From: Candidatus Dadabacteria bacterium UBA2774
Lineage (GTDB): Bacteria > Desulfobacterota_D > UBA1144 > Nemesobacterales > UBA2774
DNA length: 18,589 bases
NCBI GenBank assembly: GCA_002352485.1
Contig: DEIM01000041.1
Location: 11,867 to 30,455, forward strand
Direction: 5' to 3'
Position numbers and translations under genes: made by a program. Below, piece by piece: positions 7,379-12,469 of this stretch; position 1 is the stretch's first letter; every line of letters starts with the position of its first letter. A model generated the notes under the pieces. The model was not told where the DNA came from. It was given only the letters and a program-made list of their open reading frames with translations, and did not search any database.

Positions 7379-8194
7379 ATGAGTAAGATAGGATTTATTG
7401 GCGCCGGGAATATGGCCGAGGCACTTATTAAGGGTCTTATCTCCACAGGCGAATTCAAAAAGACCGAGATTACTGCAAGCGATATCAGTAAAGTCAGGCT
7501 CGATCATTTGAGTGCCGAATACGGTATAAAAACCATGAAGGACAACACTAAGGTTGCCTCTCAATCGGATATATTAATACTTGCTGTTAAGCCTAATTCA
7601 GTCCCTAAAATTCTGGCTGAAGTTAAGAGAAATATTACCGCAAAAAAGATCATTGTATCAATTGCTGCAGGTGTTACTGTTTCTAAAATCGCCAAGAGTC
7701 TTGGAAAAAAGGCGAAGATTGTGCGAGTTATGCCCAACACGCCTGCATTGGTTCTAGAAGGCGCGTCCGTTCTATACTGTAATGAGAATGTAAGTGAGGC
7801 TGATGAGATCGTAATTAGAGAGATATTTGCTGCGATAGGAATAGCACATATAGTCGATGATGAAGGTCTTCTTGATCCGGTTACAGGGCTCAGCGGAAGC
7901 GGTCCTGCATATGTTTCTATATTTATAGAGGCATTATCCGACGGTGGGGTGAAAATGGGTCTCCCGAGAGCTCTGGCGCACGAGCTTGCGGCACAAACAG
8001 TTTACGGAACAGCCAAGATGATAATAGAAGGTAAGACTCATCCGGCTGAGTTTAAGGATAAGGTTACATCCCCTAGTGGAACCACGATTGAAGGCATACA
8101 CAAACTGGAAGAAGGCGGTTTCAGATCGAGCACAATATCGGCAGTCGAAGCTGCTACAAAGCGCTCAAAAGAGCTATCCGGGGAGGATAAATAA
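7379..8194 (+). CDS. proC: Pyrroline-5-carboxylate reductase
   Basis: 271 residues from the chosen ATG, close to E. coli ProC (269). The N-terminal IGFIGAGNMAEALIKGL is the Rossmann NAD(P)H-binding loop; SDILILAVKPNSV, VRVMPNTPALVLEGASVLY, VTGLSGSGPAYVSIFIEAL and the C-terminal VTSPSGTTIEGIHKLEEGGFRSS are the P5CR signature blocks. The enzyme performs the last step of proline synthesis, reducing 1-pyrroline-5-carboxylate to proline in the cytoplasm. The frame is open upstream to a TTG at 7328 that overlaps the yggS stop; the ATG at 7379 is preferred because it gives the exact family N-terminus. An AAAGGA lies about 15 bases upstream, which is rather far. The stop TAA overlaps the ATG of yggT. 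Confidence 0.95.
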   Translation: MSKIGFIGAGNMAEALIKGLISTGEFKKTEITASDISKVRLDHLSAEYGIKTMKDNTKVASQSDILILAVKPNSVPKILAEVKRNITAKKIIVSIAAGVTVSKIAKSLGKKAKIVRVMPNTPALVLEGASVLYCNENVSEADEIVIREIFAAIGIAHIVDDEGLLDPVTGLSGSGPAYVSIFIEALSDGGVKMGLPRALAHELAAQTVYGTAKMIIEGKTHPAEFKDKVTSPSGTTIEGIHKLEEGGFRSSTISAVEAATKRSKELSGEDK

Positions 8195-8493
8195 TGGATG
8201 TTTTCTTTGGGAATTTTATACTTGCTATAGTAAAAGTAATTGACATAATTCTTAATGTTTATATGTGGATAATTGTGGCCAGAGCTATAATTTCTTGGGT
8301 AAGCCCTAACCCATACAACCCTATAGTGAATTTTCTGTATCAAGCGACTGAGCCGGTACTGCGTTATGCGAGAAAGATAGTCCCCCCTATAGGTGGTACT
8401 CTTGATTTATCCCCTATTATTGTACTAGTAGCCATTGTTTTTCTCAGACAATTTCTGGTCCAATCTCTGATGCAGTTCGCTCAGCAGTTCTAA
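8194..8493 (+). CDS. yggT: YggT-family membrane protein
   Basis: 99 residues with two membrane segments: about residues 4-30 (hydrophobic from the start through ARAIISW) and about 68-90 (LSPIIVLVAIVFLRQFLVQSL). The motif SWVSPNPYNPIVNFLYQATEPVLRYARKIVPPIGG between them is the YggT signature. Some homologues have been tied to osmotic shock tolerance or to cell-shape and division machinery, but the molecular role is unsettled. The ATG overlaps the proC stop by one base, with a GGGGAGGA ribosome site inside the proC end, so the two are translationally coupled. It is followed 4 bases later by the DUF167 gene. Confidence 0.93.
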   Translation: MDVFFGNFILAIVKVIDIILNVYMWIIVARAIISWVSPNPYNPIVNFLYQATEPVLRYARKIVPPIGGTLDLSPIIVLVAIVFLRQFLVQSLMQFAQQF

Positions 8494-8497
8494 ATGA

Positions 8498-8779
8498 ATG
8501 GTTAAAGAAAAATCACTTGAAATTCTGCTGCGAATACAGCCTAGATCCTCCCGTGATGAAATTGCTGGTATCCACGACGGCAGGCTTAAGATTAAAGTTG
8601 CGGCGCCCCCTGTAGACGGAAAAGCAAACGAGCGCCTTATATCTTTTATAGCTAAAACTTTCGGTGTGGCCAAATCCGGGGTCGAGATAGTTCGAGGTAA
8701 AAATTCCAAGCTGAAGACCCTGAGAGTATTCGGTCTTGATGAAGAGGCCTATAATGAACTTTTATCCAAGTACAGGTAA
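8498..8779 (+). CDS. DUF167 / YggU-family protein
   Basis: 93 residues. The pattern LRIQPRSSRDEIAGIHDGRLKIKVAAPPVDGKANERLISFIAKTFG, then VEIVRGKNSKLKTLRVFGL, is the DUF167 (UPF0235, YggU) fold almost word for word, with the conserved PP(V)DGKAN loop near 38-45 and RG..S..K near 67-73. Its biochemical role is not established. It is the last gene of the maf-yggS-proC-yggT operon. An ATG four bases earlier (8494) runs into a stop almost at once, so 8498 is the start. No hairpin terminator is evident in the 60 bases that follow. Confidence 0.92.
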   Translation: MVKEKSLEILLRIQPRSSRDEIAGIHDGRLKIKVAAPPVDGKANERLISFIAKTFGVAKSGVEIVRGKNSKLKTLRVFGLDEEAYNELLSKYR

Positions 8780-8792
8780 TGATCATTAACTA

Positions 8793-8820
8793 TTGAAATT
8801 CATCCGACTGCATTTATATT
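8793..8820 (+). promoter_or_regulatory. Strong predicted sigma70-type promoter for the secreted protein gene at 8842
   Basis: TTGAAA (8793-8798), a 16-base spacer, TATATT (8815-8820); each box matches five of six consensus bases. Transcription would start near 8827, only about 15 bases before the ATG at 8842 and about 40 before the alternative ATG at 8869. It makes the gene independent of the proC operon that ends at 8779. Confidence 0.55.
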
Positions 8821-8841
8821 AATATGTAGTATAGGTCATAT

Positions 8842-9399
8842 ATGGTTAGGGCCTGTGGGCGGTTAGAGATGAGGGTATTTTTTACAACAATAGTGTTCTT
8901 ACTAATGTTTACTATTTACGGCGGAGCTGTAGGTGATCCCATCGAAGAATTTTCCGGTGATCCGGGTTTAGTTCCGGGAATTTACTGCTATGATTACTAT
9001 TTTTTAGGAAGCAAGGGATTTGATACTTCTCTTTTCTCCGGGATCAACCCCAATGCGACTTTTATGGACCCTTCAGTTTTATTAGACTACAAAGGACAGG
9101 ATAAATGCACAACTTACGTAGTATCGGAAGAAGTTGACGTAAATCAATACGACCCGTTTTTTGATGAGAATAAAGAGGTTGATTATTCGACCGATGAAAC
9201 AAAAATTCTCCCTGATCCCGGGGTCATGTTTGTTGATGAGGAGAATATAGATTTTAAGAAATTCAGCTCAGGGGACACTGTTCTCTACGGTGGGGTCTTA
9301 CCCTTCGTTGCACTGCCCGACGGTGACTTAGAGTCAGAGGACAGCTTTTTTAACGAAGAGAGCTTCTCACTCTTCCTTTATTTTAAAACGAAGTTTTGA
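8842..9399 (+). CDS. Unrecognised secreted acidic protein
   Basis: 185 residues, family not recognised. A signal peptide is evident: MRVFFTTIVFLLMFTIYGGAVG, beginning at an internal ATG (8869), with likely cleavage around AVG/DP. The mature part is strongly acidic, with many Asp and Glu, few Lys or Arg, and motifs such as GLVPGIYCYDYYFLG, DKCTTYVVSEEVDV and EEVDYSTDETKILPDPG-like stretches. It contains two cysteines (in GIYC and DKC) that could form one disulphide. There is no membrane segment after the signal and no lipobox. It has its own predicted promoter and no obvious partner. The ATG at 8842 has a weak AGG 6 bases upstream; the ATG at 8869 gives a neater signal peptide. Either is possible. 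An exported or surface role is inferred only from the signal. Confidence 0.72.
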   Translation: MVRACGRLEMRVFFTTIVFLLMFTIYGGAVGDPIEEFSGDPGLVPGIYCYDYYFLGSKGFDTSLFSGINPNATFMDPSVLLDYKGQDKCTTYVVSEEVDVNQYDPFFDENKEVDYSTDETKILPDPGVMFVDEENIDFKKFSSGDTVLYGGVLPFVALPDGDLESEDSFFNEESFSLFLYFKTKF

Positions 9400-9406
9400 T
9401 TAGTTC

Positions 9407-9457
9407 TTTATATTTTGTACCGCTAAATATTATTTCTCTTTGGTCCAAATATATAAA
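9407..9457. repeat. AT-rich imperfect inverted repeat after the secreted protein gene
   Basis: TTTATATTTTGTACC (9407-9421) pairs with GGTCCAAATATATAAA (9442-9457), with one bulge and one mismatch and a 20-base loop, just 7 bases after the stop at 9399. It could act as a weak terminator or mRNA-stabilising hairpin; there is no U-tract. The 135-base gap to the next gene holds nothing else clear beyond a weak promoter. Confidence 0.4.
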
Positions 9458-9474
9458 ATCCTCACGGCAGTAGC

Positions 9475-9502
9475 TTTACTAGGCACTCTATTTTGTTAAA
9501 CT
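9475..9502 (+). promoter_or_regulatory. Weak candidate promoter for the F420:NADP oxidoreductase gene
   Basis: TTTACT (9475-9480), 16-base spacer, TAAACT (9497-9502), four of six matches in each box, ending 32 bases before the ATG at 9535. The gene must start its own transcript or read through from 8842; this is the best site seen. Confidence 0.3.
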
Positions 9503-9534
9503 AAATGGAACTTTTACGAATATAGGAGAATAAA

Positions 9535-10194
9535 ATGAAGATAGCATTATTGGGCGGCACCGGAGACATCGCGGAAGGACTCGTGCTGAGATGGTCTAAA
9601 GCGGGACACGATATTTATATAGGTTCCAGGAGTGACGAGAAGGCAAAAGGGATTGCAAATGAGTATATCGAGAAGTTGGATGAACTCGGGATAGAATCAA
9701 ATATTCAGGGTATGCCAAACGCAGATGCTGCTAAGGAAGCCGAGGTTGTGATAATAAGCATCCCTCCGGAGTATGCGGCGGATACCGTGAGACAAATAAG
9801 GGACAGCTTTACAGACCAGATTGTAGTAACCCCTGTCGTATCGATGGATAGGCATGAGGATAAGAGTTTTGTTTTCAACCCCCCTCCTCACGGCTCGTCA
9901 GCGCTTGAAATTAAAGAAGCCTTACCCGATACGGTAAAGCTTGTTTCCGCATACCATAACCTGCCTGCTAAAGAGCTCAGCAAGATCGAGCAAGAGCTCG
10001 ATTACGATGTAGTAATTTGCGGAGACGACGAGGAAGCTAAGGAAGTAATAACAAAGCTTACTGAGGATATGCCCAATATGAGAGTGCTCGATGCGGGACC
10101 TTTGAAGCTCTCTTCAATGATTGAGGCTATTACGCCGCTTATCGTAAATTTGAATATTAAGCATAAACAGAATTTCTCAGTCAAATTTAAATAA
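9535..10194 (+). CDS. npdG: NADPH:coenzyme F420 oxidoreductase
   Basis: 219 residues, the usual length of NADPH-dependent F420 reductases (Fno/NpdG). The Rossmann start MKIALLGGTGDIAEGL with a GSR (Ser31-Arg32) tip on the second strand favours NADP over NAD. Later blocks match archaeal Fno: EVVIISIPPEYAADTVRQI (about 70-90), KLVSAYHNLPAKELS (about 135-150), YDVVICGDDEEAKEVI (about 154-170) and the C-terminal LDAGPLKLSSMIEAITPLIVNLNI. The enzyme transfers hydride between NADPH and F420, supplying F420H2 to F420-dependent oxidoreductases. A TAGGAGAA ribosome site precedes the ATG. No F420 biosynthesis gene is in the window, so the synthesis genes must lie elsewhere. The call is firm; it is the clearest sign of F420 metabolism here. 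Confidence 0.92.
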   Translation: MKIALLGGTGDIAEGLVLRWSKAGHDIYIGSRSDEKAKGIANEYIEKLDELGIESNIQGMPNADAAKEAEVVIISIPPEYAADTVRQIRDSFTDQIVVTPVVSMDRHEDKSFVFNPPPHGSSALEIKEALPDTVKLVSAYHNLPAKELSKIEQELDYDVVICGDDEEAKEVITKLTEDMPNMRVLDAGPLKLSSMIEAITPLIVNLNIKHKQNFSVKFK

Positions 10195-10202
10195 CCTTTC
10201 TT

Positions 10203-10227
10203 AGAGACGGCCTGTAAGGCCGTCTCT
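10203..10227. terminator. Perfect 10-bp hairpin between convergent genes
   Basis: AGAGACGGCC (10203-10212), loop TGTAA, GGCCGTCTCT (10218-10227): a perfect GC-rich 10-base-pair stem. It lies 8 bases after the npdG stop and 3 bases after the stop of the convergent YjbQ-family gene, so it probably serves both. A run of U is missing on both sides, so termination may be factor-assisted or the hairpin may block 3' exonucleases. Confidence 0.7.
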
Positions 10228-10230
10228 GAT

Positions 10231-10650
10231 TCACTCGCCAATTATTTGAAGGATTATTTCCCTTGAGCGGGGTCTGTTGTCAAAGTCCACGACTATTATC
10301 TGCTGCCATGTGCCGAGCAGTAGTCTTCCCGATGAAAAAGGTACTGTCAGGGAGGCCCCTTGTAGAGCAGCTCTCACATGCGAGTATCCGTTTCCATCCC
10401 CCCATCTAGCGTCATGGTGGTAGTGAACGCCTCTTGGAGCGATTCTGTCCAGGGCTTCCTGGTAGTCCCTCACAGCGCCTTCCTCAAATTCTATTGTCGT
10501 AACTCCGGCAGTCGATCCTGGGACAAATACAGTCACAGTGCCGGATGATATATCTCCATCACGCACAGCCATAGCCACATCCGCTGTGATGTCTATCACA
10601 TCCGTCTCGCCCATGGTCTCAAACCTTATACCTTTTGTTATAACAGACAT
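10231..10650 (-). CDS. YjbQ-family (UPF0047) protein, secondary thiamine-phosphate synthase type
   Basis: 139 residues, the normal YjbQ length. The core motifs are VFVPGSTAGVTTIEFEEG (about 41-58), HYHHDARWGDGNGYSHVRAALQG (about 76-98) and LLLGTWQQIIVVDFDNRPRSREI (about 110-132). Members can substitute for ThiE in making thiamine phosphate when overproduced; the natural role is not settled. This protein has PGST where many homologues have PHTT, a known variant in the archaeal and thermophile-type branch, so one family His is absent while the HHD and GxSH histidines remain. No good ribosome site precedes the ATG at 10650. It lies 86 bases downstream of the NTF2-like gene on the same strand and may be cotranscribed with it. 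No thiamine gene is nearby. Confidence 0.9.
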   Translation of the reverse strand: MSVITKGIRFETMGETDVIDITADVAMAVRDGDISSGTVTVFVPGSTAGVTTIEFEEGAVRDYQEALDRIAPRGVHYHHDARWGDGNGYSHVRAALQGASLTVPFSSGRLLLGTWQQIIVVDFDNRPRSREIILQIIGE

Positions 10651-10736
10651 AGTATTTTGTGTATGGTGCTTGATCTGTTCAAATTAAGCGCAGGACCATT
10701 GCTACCAATTTAACTCTCTCCTCAGTTACTTGTTAA

Positions 10737-11147
10737 TTACTCTACTACGACATTTGATGTGAAGTCTTCGCTATCTATTTTCCAAGAGCCGTTTTCTTTA
10801 ACGAGAATAGCGGTGCCGTCAATCGGTGTGTTGTCCGTCGTGCTTACAGCTTCTATTGTCAGTGTTGCTTTATCTCCTTCTACTTTAGAAGATATGTTTT
10901 TTCTTTTCATTGTACGTCTGGTTTCCTGCATGAATTCTAAGAAGAAGGCCTCATCTTCTTTTGACACCTGACCCATTTCGTTCAGGTTCTTTTGAGATAA
11001 ATAAGGTTTTAACTCGTCAATAGACTTCGCGTTGGTAGATACCTTAAGAAAAGAATCGTAAAAAATAACCGGATCCTCATCCGCCAAAGCAATTCCCGCG
11101 ATCAATACTGTGAAAATAAAGCCGTAAAGTAATGAATAATGTCTCAC
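10737..11147 (-). CDS. Small secreted NTF2-like (DUF4878-type) protein
   Basis: 136 residues starting at GTG (11147). The first 22 residues (MRHYSLLYGFIFTVLIAGIALA) form a signal peptide, cleaved after ALA to leave DEDPVIFYDSFL. The mature part follows the plan of a small NTF2-like/lumazine-binding-type fold: an N-terminal helix ending YDSFLKVSTNAKSIDELKPYLS, a long helix with LEFMQETRRTMKRKN, and three or four C-terminal strands ending GTAILVKENGSWKIDSEDF. Such proteins are periplasmic ligand-binding or scaffold domains of unknown role. The family assignment comes from pattern and is moderate. The GTG start is supported by an AAAGGAG ribosome site 6 bases upstream. The gene is divergent from the M42 peptidase gene. 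Confidence 0.78.
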   Translation of the reverse strand: MRHYSLLYGFIFTVLIAGIALADEDPVIFYDSFLKVSTNAKSIDELKPYLSQKNLNEMGQVSKEDEAFFLEFMQETRRTMKRKNISSKVEGDKATLTIEAVSTTDNTPIDGTAILVKENGSWKIDSEDFTSNVVVE

Positions 11148-11153
11148 TGTATT

Positions 11154-11160
11154 CTCCTTT
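11154..11160 (-). promoter_or_regulatory. Ribosome binding site that supports the GTG start at 11147
   Basis: On the minus strand this reads AAAGGAG, 6 bases before the GTG. No ATG with a comparable site is near, so the unusual GTG start is credible. A TATAGT box (11177-11182, minus strand) lies farther upstream but has no good -35 partner. Confidence 0.65.
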
Positions 11161-11226
11161 CCCTCGTATGTTTTTCACTATAAAGGTTTAACTTTACAAA
11201 TCGAATAATACAGCGTTCGAATATTA

Positions 11227-11256
11227 TTGACAAGGAATTACTGTAGCGGGAATACT
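11227..11256 (+). promoter_or_regulatory. Predicted promoter for the M42 aminopeptidase gene
   Basis: A perfect TTGACA (11227-11232), an 18-base spacer and AATACT (11251-11256, four of six). It lies 70 bases before the ATG at 11327, inside the 179-base divergent region shared with the NTF2-like gene. Otherwise that region holds no clear feature. Confidence 0.45.
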
Positions 11257-11326
11257 TTTGATTAGTTATCTTAAAGTGTCAGCCGATCCGTTTTATAAAT
11301 CATAATAAATTTAAGGAGCCCATGAT

Positions 11327-12403
11327 ATGGACAAGACCCAAAGTCTGCTTAAGGAATTAACTGAAGCTCACGGTATTCCGGGATATGAAACCGAAGTACG
11401 GAGGCTGATACGTGGCCATTTAAAACCTCTTGGAAAATTGAGTGAAGATAATATGGGCAGCTTGATCTGTGAAAAGGCGGGCAAATCCGGCGGGCCGAAG
11501 ATCATGCTCGCGGGACATATGGACGAGATAGGGTTTATGGTAAAGCATATATCGGCTGACGGGTTTATCCGGTTTACGACTCTGGGAGGCTGGTGGGACC
11601 AGGTGCTCCTCGGGCAAAGGGTCATAATCAAAACAAATAAAGGGGATGTATTGGGTGTAATAGGCGCTAAGCCCCCGCACCTATTGAGTCAGGAAGAAAG
11701 AAATAAGGTCGTCGTCAGAAAAAACATGTATATAGACATTGGAGCCGTCTCAGAAAAAGACGTTGAAAAAGCAGGAGTACGCCCGGGTGATCCGATAGTC
11801 CCGGTAAGCGAGTTCTCCGTGTTGTCCAATACAAAGACCTATATGTCTAAAGCTTTTGATGACCGCGTCGGGTGTGCGCTTGTAATCTCAGCGCTTAGAT
11901 CGTTCCCGAATAAGACCCACCCAAATACAATTTTCGGCGTCACAACCGTTCAGGAAGAAGTAGGTGTGAGGGGAGCAACCACAAGTGTTGAGATGGTTAA
12001 TCCCGACGTAGCCTTTATACTCGAGTCCGATATAGCGGGCGATGTTCCCGGGATAAAGCCTGACGAGTCTTCTACGAAAATGGGTAAAGGTCCTTCTCTT
12101 CTACTCTATGACGCGCGTATGATTCCCAATCTGAAACTCAGAGACTTGGTAATTGATACAGCAAAGAAAGCCAAGATACCGCTCCAATTTACCACTATGG
12201 AAGGAGGCGCGACAGACGGCTCGGTCATTCACCTGCACAAGACCGGAGTCCCCACAGTTGTGCTCGGAGTTCCAACTAGGCACATTCACAGCCATAACGC
12301 CATCATGCACCGTGACGATTTCGACAATACGGTAAAGCTACTTAAGAATATTCTCCAAAAGCTCGATAAGAAGACCGTACAAGAAATTAAATCGTTCAAA
12401 TAG
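11327..12403 (+). CDS. M42-family zinc/cobalt aminopeptidase
   Basis: 358 residues, standard for M42 (TET aminopeptidase, FrvX, YsdC). All expected active-site residues are visible: AGHMDEIG (His64, Asp66), AFDDRVG (bridging Asp178), TVQEEVGVRGA (catalytic Glu210 and ligand Glu211), ESDIAGDVPG (Asp235) and RHIHSHN (His321). The family forms dodecameric tetrahedral particles that trim peptides from the N-terminus in the cytoplasm; substrate specificity cannot be read here. There is no signal peptide. The AAGGAG ribosome site lies close before the ATG. The next gene, uvrA, starts 66 bases later on the same strand, so cotranscription is possible, although the functions are unrelated. Confidence 0.95.
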   Translation: MDKTQSLLKELTEAHGIPGYETEVRRLIRGHLKPLGKLSEDNMGSLICEKAGKSGGPKIMLAGHMDEIGFMVKHISADGFIRFTTLGGWWDQVLLGQRVIIKTNKGDVLGVIGAKPPHLLSQEERNKVVVRKNMYIDIGAVSEKDVEKAGVRPGDPIVPVSEFSVLSNTKTYMSKAFDDRVGCALVISALRSFPNKTHPNTIFGVTTVQEEVGVRGATTSVEMVNPDVAFILESDIAGDVPGIKPDESSTKMGKGPSLLLYDARMIPNLKLRDLVIDTAKKAKIPLQFTTMEGGATDGSVIHLHKTGVPTVVLGVPTRHIHSHNAIMHRDDFDNTVKLLKNILQKLDKKTVQEIKSFK

Positions 12404-12469
12404 CTGAGCGAACGAGCCGGGGGGTAGTTATATTAAGTCTCATTAAATAACTGGTAAACTTAGGCTACT

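Noticed and set aside
7172..7564. Minus-strand open frame spanning yggS and proC (130 codons)
   Set aside because: Both plus-strand genes have intact family motifs across it, and the minus reading has no recognisable domain.
12426..12452. AGTTAT/ATAACT inverted repeat between the M42 gene and uvrA
   Set aside because: Six AT-rich base pairs with a 15-base loop are too weak to call a terminator or operator.
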